64,000 nucleotides of DNA from Comamonas testosteroni TK102 (GTDB lineage: Bacteria > Pseudomonadota > Gammaproteobacteria > Burkholderiales > Burkholderiaceae_C). Below the pieces are notes generated by a model that searched no databases, had not been told where the DNA came from, and was given only the letters and a program-made list of their open reading frames with translations. A program made the position numbers and the translations under genes. Position 1 is the stretch's first letter. Every line of letters begins with the position of its first letter. Of this stretch, positions 1-8,575 are shown piece after piece. The DNA is taken from assembly GCF_000739375.1 (NCBI RefSeq), contig NZ_CP006704.1:5456001-5520000 (forward strand), written 5' to 3'.

Positions 1-335
1 TTCTGATGCTGCTGGGCTGGCTGTGCCTGTGGCTGGGCGGCAGCAGCATCTGGTGGTTTCTGCTCGGTCTGCTGGTGGTCGACGGCGCCCTGCAGGCCCT
101 GCACATCAGCAACCAGAACGTGGTCTATGCATTGGCGCCCGAGGCCAGATCGCGCATCAATGCCGTCTATATGACCACGTACTTTCTCGGAGCCTCCCTC
201 GGCTCGGCACTGGGCTCGTGGGCCTGGCTGGCACATGGCTGGACCGGCACCAGTCTCATGGGCGGCCTGCTGGGCCTGCTCACCCTGGCTATGGTGCTCT
301 GGGATCGCAGCCTGCTGGCACGTTCACGCAACTAA
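1..335 (+). CDS. MFS transporter, C-terminal fragment
   Basis: The reading frame is already open at the left edge, so this is the last ~110 residues of a longer protein. They are strongly hydrophobic and form about three to four membrane segments separated by short polar loops. One loop has the Ala-Arg-Ser-Arg-Ile-Asn-Ala pattern seen between transmembrane helices 10 and 11 of major facilitator sugar/drug efflux proteins, and the frame ends with a short basic tail. This suggests the end of a 12-helix inner-membrane efflux transporter. The substrate cannot be inferred. A repeat element begins just after the stop codon. Confidence 0.7.
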   Translation, partial: LMLLGWLCLWLGGSSIWWFLLGLLVVDGALQALHISNQNVVYALAPEARSRINAVYMTTYFLGASLGSALGSWAWLAHGWTGTSLMGGLLGLLTLAMVLWDRSLLARSRN

Positions 336-338
336 TCA

Positions 339-392
339 ATTTTTATAGCTGGTAGCGACCTACCCATAAGCGATACAGCGAGGAATCATAAA
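339..392. repeat. Interspersed repeat family A, copy 1
   Basis: An AT-rich stretch that reads ATAGCTG, then AGCG, a ~10-base spacer, AAGCG, and a closing AGGAATCATAAAA. It shares this layout with copies near 2530, 12230, 22910, 51680 and 56530. The short arms (AGCG and AAGCG-type) are partly self-complementary. It lies between the stop of the transporter fragment and the terminator. Confidence 0.55.
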
Positions 393-393
393 A

Positions 394-430
394 AAAATCC
401 CCGCAGGGCCACCACTCTGCGGGGATTTTT
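394..430. terminator. Bidirectional rho-independent terminator
   Basis: The stem AATCCCCGCAG / CTGCGGGGATT (397-407 with 417-427) is flanked by an A-run on the left and a T-run on the right. It can therefore serve both the transporter gene on + and htpG on -, which converge here. Confidence 0.85.
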
Positions 431-449
431 ATCGGGGAGAACGAACCGC

Positions 450-2399
450 TCAGGCCAGCAGCGCGTTCACACGCTTGACGTAAGCAGCCGGATCCTCGGG
501 CATCCCGCCTTCAGCCAGCACGGCCTGGTCGAACAAAATCTGGGCCAGATCGTTGAAGTGGACGGAGCCGTCCAGCTTCTTGACCAGGGCGTGATCGGGG
601 TTCACTTCCAGCACCGGCTTGGACTCGGGCGCGGCCTGGCCGGCCTGCTTGAGCAGGCGGGCCAGTTGCAGGCTCATGCCGCCGTCGCTGACCACCAGAC
701 AGGCGGGCGAGTCGACTAGGCGGCTGGTGGCGCGCACGTCTTCAGCACGGTCCTTGAGTGCTTCCTTGAGCTTGGCCAGCACGGGCTTGAAGGCTTCGGC
801 GGCTTCCTCGGCGGCCTTCTTCTCTTCCTCGTTCTGCAGCTTGCCCAGATCCACGGCACCCTTGGCCACGGACTGCAGCGGCGTGCCGTCAAAGTCGTGC
901 AGATAGTTGAGCGCCCACTCATCCACGCGATCGGTCATCAGCAGGACTTCGATGCCCTTCTTCTTGAACACTTCGAGCTGCGGGCTGTTCTTGGCCGCAG
1001 CCAGGGTGTCGGCCGTGATGTAGTAGATCGCGTCCTGACCCTCCTTCATGCGAGCCTTGTAGTCGGCAAACGAGGTGTTCAGACCTTCATGCGTGGTGGT
1101 GGCGAAACGCAGCAGCTTGGCAATGCGCTCCTTGTTGCCGAAGTCCTCGCCCAGGCCTTCCTTGAGCACGGCGCCGAACTCGTTGTAGAACTGCGTGAAC
1201 TTGCCTTCCTTGGCCTTGTCCTCTTCGCTGACGACATCCTGCACGCCATCGGCAGCCTCAGCTGCGGCTTCATGCCTGTCATGCCGTGCCAGGTCTTCCA
1301 GCATCGAAAGCACGCGCTTGGCCGAGCCGTCGCGGATCAGGCGCACATCGCGGCTTTCCTGCAGCAGCTCGCGGCTCACGTTCAGCGGCAGATCGGCGGA
1401 GTCGATCACGCCCTTCACAAAGCGCAAGTACTGGGGCATCAGCGCCTCGGCATCGTCCATGATGAAGACGCGCTTCACATAGAGCTTGATGCCGGCGTGC
1501 TTGTCACGCTGGTACAGGTCGAACGGGGCCTTGGCGGGGATATAGAGCAGCTGCGTGTACTCGGTATTGCCTTCGACGCGGTTGTGGCTCCAGGTCAGCG
1601 GGTCCTCGAAGTCATGGCTGATGGCCTTGTAGAACTCCTTGTACTGCTCTTCCGTGATGTCCTTCTTGGCGCGGGTCCACAGGGCGCTGGCCTTGTTCAC
1701 GGTTTCCCATTCGCCGGTCTTGACCATCTCGCCGGGCTGATCGTTCTCGCCTTCCTTCCATTCTTCCTTTTCCATCAGGATGGGCAGGCTGATGTGGTCG
1801 GAGTATTTGGAGATGACCTGCTTGAGCTTGTAACCGTTGAGAAACTCCTCGGCGTCGTCACGCAGGTGCAGGATGATGCTGGTGCCGCGCTGGGCGCGTT
1901 CGATCTGCTCGATCTCGAAGTCGCCGGTGCCGCCGCTGATCCAGCGCACGCCGGCCGATGCCGGCGCACCGGCACGGCGGGTTTCCACGGTGATCTTGTC
2001 GGCCACGATGAAGCCCGAGTAGAAGCCCACGCCGAACTGGCCGATCAGCTGCGAGTCGGCCTTCTGGTCGCCGCTGAGCTTTTCCATGAAAGCCTTGGTA
2101 CCGCTCTTGGCAATCGTGCCCAGATTGTCAATGGCTTCCTGCTCGCTCATGCCGATGCCGGTATCGGTGATGGTCAGCGTGCGAGCAGCCTTGTCAAAGG
2201 AAACGCGCACTTCCAGCTCGGGCTGATCGCCGTAGAGGCTGGCGTCGCCCAGCGCTTCAAAGCGCAGCTTGTCGCAAGCATCCGAAGCATTGGAGATCAG
2301 CTCGCGCAGGAAGATTTCCTGGTTGGAATACAGCGAATGCGTAACCAGGTGCAGCAGTTGGGCCACTTCGGCCTGGAAGGAATGGGTTTGCTTTGTCAT
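450..2399 (-). CDS. htpG: Molecular chaperone HtpG (Hsp90)
   Basis: Cytosolic ATP-dependent chaperone of the Hsp90 family, 649 residues, the normal length for bacterial HtpG. The N-terminal GHKL ATPase motifs are visible: [13 protein letters not shown] near residue 35 (ATP/Mg-binding Asn), DTGIGM near 80, and [11 protein letters not shown] near 120. The middle domain has the conserved SRELLQESR segment, and the C-terminal dimerisation domain is present. The start is the ATG at 2399, giving [13 protein letters not shown] good sigma-32-type promoter lies about 65-90 bases upstream. The gene is monocistronic and ends at a bidirectional terminator. Confidence 0.98.
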   Translation of the reverse strand: MTKQTHSFQAEVAQLLHLVTHSLYSNQEIFLRELISNASDACDKLRFEALGDASLYGDQPELEVRVSFDKAARTLTITDTGIGMSEQEAIDNLGTIAKSGTKAFMEKLSGDQKADSQLIGQFGVGFYSGFIVADKITVETRRAGAPASAGVRWISGGTGDFEIEQIERAQRGTSIILHLRDDAEEFLNGYKLKQVISKYSDHISLPILMEKEEWKEGENDQPGEMVKTGEWETVNKASALWTRAKKDITEEQYKEFYKAISHDFEDPLTWSHNRVEGNTEYTQLLYIPAKAPFDLYQRDKHAGIKLYVKRVFIMDDAEALMPQYLRFVKGVIDSADLPLNVSRELLQESRDVRLIRDGSAKRVLSMLEDLARHDRHEAAAEAADGVQDVVSEEDKAKEGKFTQFYNEFGAVLKEGLGEDFGNKERIAKLLRFATTTHEGLNTSFADYKARMKEGQDAIYYITADTLAAAKNSPQLEVFKKKGIEVLLMTDRVDEWALNYLHDFDGTPLQSVAKGAVDLGKLQNEEEKKAAEEAAEAFKPVLAKLKEALKDRAEDVRATSRLVDSPACLVVSDGGMSLQLARLLKQAGQAAPESKPVLEVNPDHALVKKLDGSVHFNDLAQILFDQAVLAEGGMPEDPAAYVKRVNALLA

Positions 2400-2463
2400 G
2401 AGCGTTCTATGAGTTTCTGGAAAACCGCAAAAATTTATCGCCAGAAGCGATGCGCTTTGTTAA

Positions 2464-2490
2464 TTTGGGACAGCCCTGCCGATTTCAAGG
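2464..2490 (-). promoter_or_regulatory. Sigma-32 (heat-shock) promoter of htpG
   Basis: On the minus strand CTTGAAA (2484-2490) is followed after 12-13 bases by TCCCAAAT (ending at 2464). This closely matches the RpoH consensus (CTTGAAA, then CCCCATNT). It lies 65-90 bases before the htpG ATG, as expected for a heat-shock chaperone gene. Confidence 0.7.
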
Positions 2491-2519
2491 GCTTTGGCCT
2501 GCACATGAAAAAAGCGCAA

Positions 2520-2570
2520 GCACTGATTCAAAAAGAATAGCTACTTGCGCTTATCAGCAAAGGGATAGAT
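2520..2570. repeat. Interspersed repeat family A, copy 2
   Basis: Contains AATAGCTACTTGCGCTTATC, then AGCAAAGGG and a closing ATAGATGCCATTT. The AGCTACTTGCGCTTATCA core matches the copies at 51664 and 56519. It lies upstream of the htpG promoter in the gap between rluB and htpG. Confidence 0.6.
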
Positions 2571-2601
2571 GCCATTTCCACTGAAAAATGGCGTCACCCT
2601 T

Positions 2602-2688
2602 GCCTGAGGGGCAGCGAGCAAAAGCCGCCTTGCGGCGAAGCTGCCCGTCCCCCTTGGGGGAAGCGGCGGAGCCGCTCAGGGGGTATCA
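2602..2688. repeat. GC-rich repeat family B, copy 1
   Basis: GC-rich block with CCCTTGGGGGAAGCGGCGGA followed by GCCGCTCAGGGGG. The GCGGC/GCCGC arms can form a hairpin. Related blocks lie at about 12083 and 27047. It directly follows the rluB stop codon, so it may also act in 3'-end formation for rluB. Confidence 0.5.
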
Positions 2689-4788
2689 AAAGCTTTCATG
2701 TGCAGCCAGATAGCGCCATTGACCGGTGGGCAGATTGCCCAGGGTCACGCCGCCGATGCGGATGCGCTTCAGGCCCACGACCTTGAGGCCGACCTGCTCG
2801 CACATACGGCGAATCTGGCGCTTCTTGCCTTCGGTCAGCACAAAGCGCAGTTGCTCGGGGTTCTGCCAGTCCACCTGGGCCGGCTTGAGCGGCTGCTCGT
2901 CCAGCGACAGGCCGTGGCGCAGCAGAGCCAGTTTCTCTTCGGGGAAGACGGACTGCACATCCACGTCGCGGTCGCCAAAGGTCACGCGCACCAGATATTC
3001 CTTGTCGACTTCCGAGTCTTCGCCAATGATCTGGCGTGCCACGCGGCCGTCCTGCGTCAGCACCAGCAGCCCCACCGAATCGATGTCCAGACGGCCGCAG
3101 GGAGCCAGGCCCTTGAGCTGGCTGAAGTTGAAGCGCGTCTTGCTACGGTCTTCGTTCCAGCGGTTCTCGTTGGTGATCAGCACCACGGCGGGCTCATGGC
3201 CGTCCTCGGCCTGGCCGCTGACATAGCCCATGGGTTTGTTCAGCAAGATAGTGACCTGCTGGTCCTGGCGGTCCTGAGCCTTCTGGTCGATCTCGATCCT
3301 GTCGCCGGGCACCACGTTCTGGCCCATGGTTGCGACTTCGCCGTTGACCGTGACCCAGCCGTTCTCCACCCACTCATCGGCTTCGCGACGCGAGCACAGG
3401 CCCATATCGGCAATGCGCTTGTTGATGCGCACAGCTCCGGGACGGTCGTCCTGGCGCGCTTCGGCTTCGGGAGCCCGCTTGACGGGAATTGCTCGGTCCG
3501 AGCCATCGGCAGCGGGACGGTAGGTGCGGATACCGGTCGTGGGACGGCGTGTCGCCTCCGACACAAACGAGCCGGGGATATGACGCTTTTCAGGCTCGCC
3601 ACCACGCTCGTCGCGGCGTTCGCCACGGCGCTCGTCGTTGCGGCGGTCATCACCGCGACGGTCACCACGATCAAAGGAGCGGCCTTCGGGACGGTCACCA
3701 TAGCCACGGTTCTGCGGACGATCACCAAAGTCGCGGCCTTGCGGGCGATCGCCACCACGGCGCTCGCCATCACGGGGCTGGTATTCGCGGCGTTCGCCAC
3801 CTTCGGCGCGATCTGGGCGACCGGAACCACGGTTTTGCGGACGGTCACCAAAGTCACGGCCTTGAGGACGTTCATCACGGCGGCCTTCAAAGCGATCACC
3901 GCCACGACGGTCGCCGTCACGAGGACGGAATTCACGGCGCTCGCCACCTTCGGAGCGCTCAAAACGGCCCTGGTCAGGACGGCCAAAACCGGTCGAACGT
4001 GGACGATCACCAAAGTCACGGCCGCCTTGCGGACGGTCATCACGGCGGTCGTCACGCGGACGGAATTCGCGTCGCTCTGCGCCTTCGGAGCGCTCAAAGC
4101 GGCCCTGGTCGGAGCGACCAAAACCGGACGAACGTGGGCGATCACCAAAGTCACGGCCGCCTTGCGGACGGTCATCACGGCGGTCGTCACGCGGACGGAA
4201 TTCGCGTCGCTCGGCGCCTTCGGAGCGCTCGAAGCGGCCCTGGTCGGAGCGGCCAAAACCGGACGAACGTGGACGGTCACCAAAGTCACGGCCGTCTTGC
4301 GGACGGTCATCACGGCGGTCGTCACGGGGACGGAACTCACGGCGCTCGTCACCGCGATCACCATCACGCGACTCGCCGTAGGGCCTGAAGCCACGATCAC
4401 CGCCGCCAAAGCGACGCTCGCCGCCTTCGGCAAAGCGGTCATCTCGATCAGCGCGGGGACGCCGCTCGTCACGCTGCGAGAAACCGCCACGGCGTTCGCC
4501 GTCGTCACGAGCAGGACGGCCGCCATCGGGGCGCCCAAAACCGGAAGCGCGGGGGCGCTCGTCGCGCTCACGCTGAGGGCGTGCGCCACGCTCACCGCGA
4601 GCGCCTTCGCCGCGCGGGCCGCGATCGGAGCCGCCTGCGGGCCGGGGGCCACGGGCTGCCGCCGGCTTTTCCGCCTTGGCAGGCTTGGCCGGTGCACGCA
4701 AAACAGGGCGCGCCGACGATGCATCGGAGGGCGCGGAGGAATTGCCGGAACCTGGGGCGCCGGACTCTTTAGGAGGTTTGACTGACAT
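2686..4788 (-). CDS. rluB: 23S rRNA pseudouridine synthase RluB with long repetitive N-terminus
   Basis: The C-terminal ~250 residues are an RsuA/RluB-family enzyme. An S4 RNA-binding domain starts near residue 452 (RINKRIADMGLCSRREAD) and is followed by the catalytic GRLDIDSVGLLVLTQDG motif (catalytic Asp near 567) and the KKRQIRRMCE motif near the end. The family modifies 23S rRNA helix 89 (U2605 in E. coli). The ~445 residues before it are Arg/Asp/Gly-rich, low-complexity and probably disordered. They include near-identical 45-residue units (RREFRPRDDRRDDRPQ...FGDRPRSSGFGRSDQGR). Family members usually have 240-300 residues, with extensions in many Burkholderiales, but this one is unusually long. 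The two other frames through the repeat are also open and are treated as shadows. Confidence 0.93.
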   Translation of the reverse strand: MSVKPPKESGAPGSGNSSAPSDASSARPVLRAPAKPAKAEKPAAARGPRPAGGSDRGPRGEGARGERGARPQRERDERPRASGFGRPDGGRPARDDGERRGGFSQRDERRPRADRDDRFAEGGERRFGGGDRGFRPYGESRDGDRGDERREFRPRDDRRDDRPQDGRDFGDRPRSSGFGRSDQGRFERSEGAERREFRPRDDRRDDRPQGGRDFGDRPRSSGFGRSDQGRFERSEGAERREFRPRDDRRDDRPQGGRDFGDRPRSTGFGRPDQGRFERSEGGERREFRPRDGDRRGGDRFEGRRDERPQGRDFGDRPQNRGSGRPDRAEGGERREYQPRDGERRGGDRPQGRDFGDRPQNRGYGDRPEGRSFDRGDRRGDDRRNDERRGERRDERGGEPEKRHIPGSFVSEATRRPTTGIRTYRPAADGSDRAIPVKRAPEAEARQDDRPGAVRINKRIADMGLCSRREADEWVENGWVTVNGEVATMGQNVVPGDRIEIDQKAQDRQDQQVTILLNKPMGYVSGQAEDGHEPAVVLITNENRWNEDRSKTRFNFSQLKGLAPCGRLDIDSVGLLVLTQDGRVARQIIGEDSEVDKEYLVRVTFGDRDVDVQSVFPEEKLALLRHGLSLDEQPLKPAQVDWQNPEQLRFVLTEGKKRQIRRMCEQVGLKVVGLKRIRIGGVTLGNLPTGQWRYLAAHESF
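3885..4330. repeat. In-frame 135-bp tandem repeat in rluB
   Basis: Three close copies plus a partial copy of a 135-base unit (45 codons). For example, GCCGCCTTGCGGACGGTCAT occurs at 4021 and again at 4156, with a diverged copy about 135 bases later. The unit encodes an Arg/Asp-rich segment. Shorter degenerate RD/RGG repeats continue on both sides, to about 3600 and 4500. Copy number is likely to vary between strains. Confidence 0.85.
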
Positions 4789-4872
4789 TTGGGCGTAATT
4801 GTCTCGCGACGCGCGGGCGCGAGGCGAGAGTTATCCACAATTCCAGCGCGGGGCTAGGTTATAGGACGGGCC

Positions 4873-5616
4873 TCAGGCAAGCGCCTTGCGCGACGCGCAG
4901 AACTCGCCATGACGTAGCGCCTCCAGGTCCAGCACGCGCAGGCCGCCATATTCGATCTGGATCACGCGCTCGCGCTGCAGCACGGACAAGGCCTCGTTCA
5001 CACGCTGGCGCGACAGGCCAACCAGATTGGCCAGCTCCTGCTGGGTGATGCGCAGAATCTGCCCCACACCGGGGTAGAGCAAGGGGTTGAACAAGGCGGC
5101 CAGGGTGCGCGCCACGCGCAGATCGGGATTGCTCATGCGGTCGATCTCGCGCGCCGCGATGAACTGCCCCAGTCGCTCGTTGAGCTGATTCATCACAAAC
5201 CGGTTAAAGCCTATGGAGTGGTCGAGCAGCCAGTGGAACATGTCTATGGGCAGACCGCCCACCACGCTCCTGCGGATGGCCTGAACGTTGTAGCGATAGG
5301 GCTCGCGCTTGATGACCGTGCCTTCGCCGAACCAGCCACCGGGCGGCAGACCGGCAAGCGTCATGCTGACGCCGTCGGCGCTTTCGGTGTTCATCTTGAG
5401 CAGGCCGTCGACCACCCCAAACCAGTAGGTGGGCGGGCGACCGGTGCGGCAGACATAGTCACCGGGCTCGGCATCGCCGACAAGCAGCACGCGCGCCACA
5501 TTTTCACGCTCCAGCGGTAGCAGGACAGGCCACCAGGGAATGCCATCGAGTTCTGAGCTCAAAGGCTTGCGCCGCCTTTGGTGCAGGGACAGTTCTTGAC
5601 TCATGCCCAGCAGCAT
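4873..5616 (-). CDS. Crp/Fnr-family transcriptional regulator
   Basis: A ~247-residue DNA-binding regulator. An N-terminal cyclic-nucleotide-binding-type beta-barrel (about 30-150: VGDAEPGDYVCRTG, PPGGWFGEGTVI) is joined by a dimerisation helix to a C-terminal winged helix. The recognition helix region reads ITQQELANLVGLSRQRVNEALSVL, near 195-218. The Fe-S cysteine cluster of true Fnr is absent. Both ATG 5616 and ATG 5604 are possible starts and neither has a clear ribosome-binding site. It is divergent from the CoA-ligase/Liv transporter operon, so it may control that operon, but this is only context. A ~22-base direct repeat lies between the two genes. Confidence 0.88.
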   Translation of the reverse strand: MLLGMSQELSLHQRRRKPLSSELDGIPWWPVLLPLERENVARVLLVGDAEPGDYVCRTGRPPTYWFGVVDGLLKMNTESADGVSMTLAGLPPGGWFGEGTVIKREPYRYNVQAIRRSVVGGLPIDMFHWLLDHSIGFNRFVMNQLNERLGQFIAAREIDRMSNPDLRVARTLAALFNPLLYPGVGQILRITQQELANLVGLSRQRVNEALSVLQRERVIQIEYGGLRVLDLEALRHGEFCASRKALA

Positions 5617-5637
5617 TGCCAAAGCCGCGCTGGCGCA

Positions 5638-5711
5638 ACAGCGGGATTTCCACGAGGCAGCAAATGCGCCATTTTCAGCAGCATTTGTTACAGCGGATTT
5701 CCACTATGCAG
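5638..5711. promoter_or_regulatory. Direct repeat between Crp/Fnr gene and CoA-ligase operon
   Basis: The sequence ACAGCGG(G)ATTTCCAC, two variable positions, then GCAG, occurs at 5638-5660 and again at 5690-5711. The copies are offset by 52 bases, about five helical turns. They lie in the 214-base divergent region, the first copy just upstream of the regulator start. A TGACGTCA palindrome lies at about 5745. These are candidate regulator-binding sites. Confidence 0.45.
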
Positions 5712-5830
5712 ACTTTCCCTCAAATTGTCGTCAAACAGACATCCTGACGTCAAAGTCACCCATAGCATGCCTGCAAGACTTTCGTGAAGGGTAGCCGCTG
5801 CGGCTCCGCCCCCAACCAAGAGGATCAGGC

Positions 5831-7768
5831 ATGACAACCACGTTCCCGCAACTGCTGCTCAAGCACGCGACAGAACGCCCCGATGCGCCCGCCCTGCGCG
5901 AGAAGGAATACGGCATCTGGCAGAGCTGGAGCTGGCGTGAAGCCGCGCTGACCGTGCGCCACATGGCCTGCGGCCTGCGCGCGCTGGGGCTTGAACGCGG
6001 CCAGAACCTGGCCTTCATCAGCGACAACCGGCCCCATGTCTACATGGGCTTTCTGGCCGTGCAGGCTTGCGGCGCCGTGCCCATTCCGCTGTACCAGGAT
6101 GCCGTGGCCGCCGAGATGCGCTTTGTGATGGAAGACGCGGAGATTGCGTTTGCCTTCGCCGAGAACCAGGAGCAGGTGGACAAGCTGCTGGAAGTGCGCG
6201 AGAGCGTGCCAGGCATTCGCCACATCATCTATGACGACCCGCGCGGCCTGCGCAAGTACGAGCAGCCAGGGCTTATCAGCACCGAGGAGCTGCTGGCCAA
6301 GGGCAAGGAGTGGGATGCACAGCACGCGGGAGCCTATGAGGCCATGGTCCAGGCCGTCTCGCCGGACGACGTCTCGGTCATCCTCTACACCTCGGGCACC
6401 ACGGGCAAGCCCAAGGGGGTGTGCCAGACCCATGCCAGCTTTGGCGAATCCGCCCGTGGCGGCGTGCAGACCGATGGCCTGAATGCTTCGGACAATGTGA
6501 TCTGCTATCTGCCGCCGGCCTGGGTGGGAGACCATCTGTTCTCGTTTGCGCAATGGCTGGTGGCGGGCTTCACCATCAACTGCCCCGAATCCGCCTCGAC
6601 CATCGCCATCGATCTGCGCGAAATCGGACCCAGCTACTACTTTGCGCCGCCACGCATTTTCGAAGGCATGCTGACCTCGGTCTCCATCCGCATGGAGGAT
6701 GCGTCGCCGCTCAAGCAGTGGATGTATGCCAAGGCCATGGAAGTAGCGCGCCGCGTAGGCTCGGACATTCTGGACGGCAAGAACGTCGCAGCCCTGGATC
6801 GCCTCAAATACCAGCTGGGCAGCCTGTTCATCTATGGACCCCTGCGCAACGCCATGGGTCTGTCGCGCATCCGCGTGGCCTATACGGCAGGTGCCGCTAT
6901 CGGACCGGAGCTGTTCCGCTTCTTTCGCTCCATCGGCATCAACCTCAAGCAGCTCTATGGGCAAACCGAGACCTGCGCCTATGTCTGCCTGCAGCGCGAC
7001 CGTCAGGTGGAACTCTCCAGCGTGGGCCAGGCGGCGCCGGGCATCGAGCTCAAGATTGCCGACAACGGCGAGGTGCTGGTCAAGGGCGTGTCCGTGCTCA
7101 AGGAATACTACAAACGCCCCGATGCCACGGCCGAGGTGATCGACGCCGGCGGCTACTTCCATACCGGCGATGCCGGAGTGATCGACGCCAACGGCCAGCT
7201 GCGCATCATCGACCGGGCCAAGGACGTGGGCAAGACCAGCCGCGGCGCCATGTTTGCGCCCAACTACATAGAAAACAAGCTCAAGTTCTTCCCGCATATC
7301 AAGGAGGCCGTGTGCTTCGGTCATGGCAAGGACGAGGTCTGCGCCTTCATCAACATCGACTACGAAGCCGTGGGCAACTGGGCCGAGCGTCAGGGCCTGC
7401 CCTATGGCGGCTATGTGGACCTGGCCAGCAAGGCCAAGGTGCTGGAGCTGGTGGCCGAATGCATCGACAAGGTCAACGCCGATCTGGCCAGCGAACCCGG
7501 CATGGCCGACACCCAGGTGGCGCGCTTTCTGGTGCTGCACAAGGAGCTGGACCCCGATGATGACGAGCTGACCCGCACCCGCAAGGTGCGCCGCAACTTC
7601 ATTGCCGACAAGTACGGCGTGCTGGTGGAGGCGCTCTACACCGGCAAGCAGCAGCAGTTCATCGAAACCCTGGTGAAGTTCGAGGACGGTCGCACCGGCA
7701 GCGTCAGCGCCACGCTGACCATCGTCGACGCCAAGCGCCACCCGGCTTCGGCCAAGGCTGCCGCCTGA
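5831..7768 (+). CDS. AMP-dependent acyl-CoA synthetase (long-chain type)
   Basis: A 645-residue adenylate-forming ligase that would activate a carboxylic acid to its CoA thioester using ATP. The AMP-binding signature YTSGTTGKPKG is at residues 186-196. The later GQTETCAY and GYFHTGDAG motifs and the C-terminal RKVRRNFIADKY segment resemble long-chain acyl-CoA synthetases. The start ATG is preceded by AAGAGGATCAGGC. It is the first gene of an operon with livG-, livH- and livM-like genes (11, 10 and 17 bases apart), which suggests that the transported substrate, or one like it, is activated on entry. The exact acid is unknown; fatty, branched or aromatic acids are all possible. Confidence 0.9.
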   Translation: MTTTFPQLLLKHATERPDAPALREKEYGIWQSWSWREAALTVRHMACGLRALGLERGQNLAFISDNRPHVYMGFLAVQACGAVPIPLYQDAVAAEMRFVMEDAEIAFAFAENQEQVDKLLEVRESVPGIRHIIYDDPRGLRKYEQPGLISTEELLAKGKEWDAQHAGAYEAMVQAVSPDDVSVILYTSGTTGKPKGVCQTHASFGESARGGVQTDGLNASDNVICYLPPAWVGDHLFSFAQWLVAGFTINCPESASTIAIDLREIGPSYYFAPPRIFEGMLTSVSIRMEDASPLKQWMYAKAMEVARRVGSDILDGKNVAALDRLKYQLGSLFIYGPLRNAMGLSRIRVAYTAGAAIGPELFRFFRSIGINLKQLYGQTETCAYVCLQRDRQVELSSVGQAAPGIELKIADNGEVLVKGVSVLKEYYKRPDATAEVIDAGGYFHTGDAGVIDANGQLRIIDRAKDVGKTSRGAMFAPNYIENKLKFFPHIKEAVCFGHGKDEVCAFINIDYEAVGNWAERQGLPYGGYVDLASKAKVLELVAECIDKVNADLASEPGMADTQVARFLVLHKELDPDDDELTRTRKVRRNFIADKYGVLVEALYTGKQQQFIETLVKFEDGRTGSVSATLTIVDAKRHPASAKAAA

Positions 7769-7779
7769 GAGGAATTTTC

Positions 7780-8565
7780 ATGACTACAAGAACCAGCGGC
7801 GACGTGATTCTGGATATCAAGAACATCAGCCTGCGCTTCGGCGGCGTCAAGGCATTGACCGACATCTCGTTCAATGTCAAAGAGCACGAGATACGCTCCA
7901 TCATCGGCCCCAACGGCGCCGGCAAGAGCTCCATGCTCAACTGCATCAACGGCGTCTACACGCCGTCCGAGGGCTCCATCACCTTTCGCGGCCAGACCTT
8001 CAGCCACATGAACAGCCGCCAGGTAGCCGAGATGGGTGTCGCACGCACCTTCCAGAACCTGGCGCTGTTCAAGGGCATGAGCGTGATCGACAACATCATG
8101 ACCGGCCGCAACCTCAAAATCAGGAGCAACATCCTCATGCAGGCCCTGCGCATCGGCCCTGCACAACGCGAGGAAATGCAGCACCGCGAGTTCGTCGAAC
8201 ACATCATCGACTTCCTCGAAATCCAGGCCTATCGCAAGACTCCCGTGGGGCAGCTGCCCTACGGCCTGCAAAAGCGCGTGGACCTGGGGCGGGCCCTGGC
8301 CATGGAGCCACAGGTGCTGCTGCTGGACGAACCCATGGCCGGCATGAACGTGGAAGAGAAGCAGGACATGTGCCGCTTCATCCTCGATGTGAACGAAGAG
8401 TTCGGCACCACCATCGTGCTCATCGAACACGACATGGGCGTGGTCATGGACATCTCAGACCGTGTCGTGGTGCTGGACTACGGCAAGAAGATCGGCGACG
8501 GCGCTCCCGATGAAGTACGCAACAACGAAGACGTGATCCGCGCCTACCTGGGCGCGGGCCACTGA
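7780..8565 (+). CDS. Liv-type ABC transporter ATP-binding protein (LivG-like)
   Basis: Cytoplasmic ATPase of a branched-chain-amino-acid-type importer, 261 residues. Walker A GPNGAGKS is at about 44-51, an ABC signature region LPYGLQKRVDLGRAL near 160-173, and Walker B VLLLDEPMAG near 178-187. The signature is the LivG-type variant rather than LSGGQ. It starts 11 bases after the CoA ligase with a GAGAGGAATTTTC ribosome-binding site. Presence beside CoA ligases suggests a carboxylic acid substrate rather than an amino acid; that is inference. Confidence 0.95.
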   Translation: MTTRTSGDVILDIKNISLRFGGVKALTDISFNVKEHEIRSIIGPNGAGKSSMLNCINGVYTPSEGSITFRGQTFSHMNSRQVAEMGVARTFQNLALFKGMSVIDNIMTGRNLKIRSNILMQALRIGPAQREEMQHREFVEHIIDFLEIQAYRKTPVGQLPYGLQKRVDLGRALAMEPQVLLLDEPMAGMNVEEKQDMCRFILDVNEEFGTTIVLIEHDMGVVMDISDRVVVLDYGKKIGDGAPDEVRNNEDVIRAYLGAGH

Positions 8566-8575
8566 AGGAGCAGTC

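Noticed and set aside
897-2540. A 547-residue open frame opposite htpG
   Set aside because: Shadow of a highly conserved gene in high-GC DNA; no domain seen.
3885-4330. Regularly spaced repeats that might suggest a CRISPR array
   Set aside because: The 135-base units are in frame, have no unique spacers and encode protein repeats.
2698-4785. A 695-residue open frame on the + strand opposite rluB, and a 532-residue frame on - in another phase
   Set aside because: Both come from the low-complexity, high-GC repeat; neither shows a recognisable domain, while the rluB frame has clear S4 and catalytic motifs.
5825-7741. A 638-residue open frame on - opposite the acyl-CoA synthetase
   Set aside because: No domain similarity; the + frame has the AMP-binding signature and ribosome-binding site.
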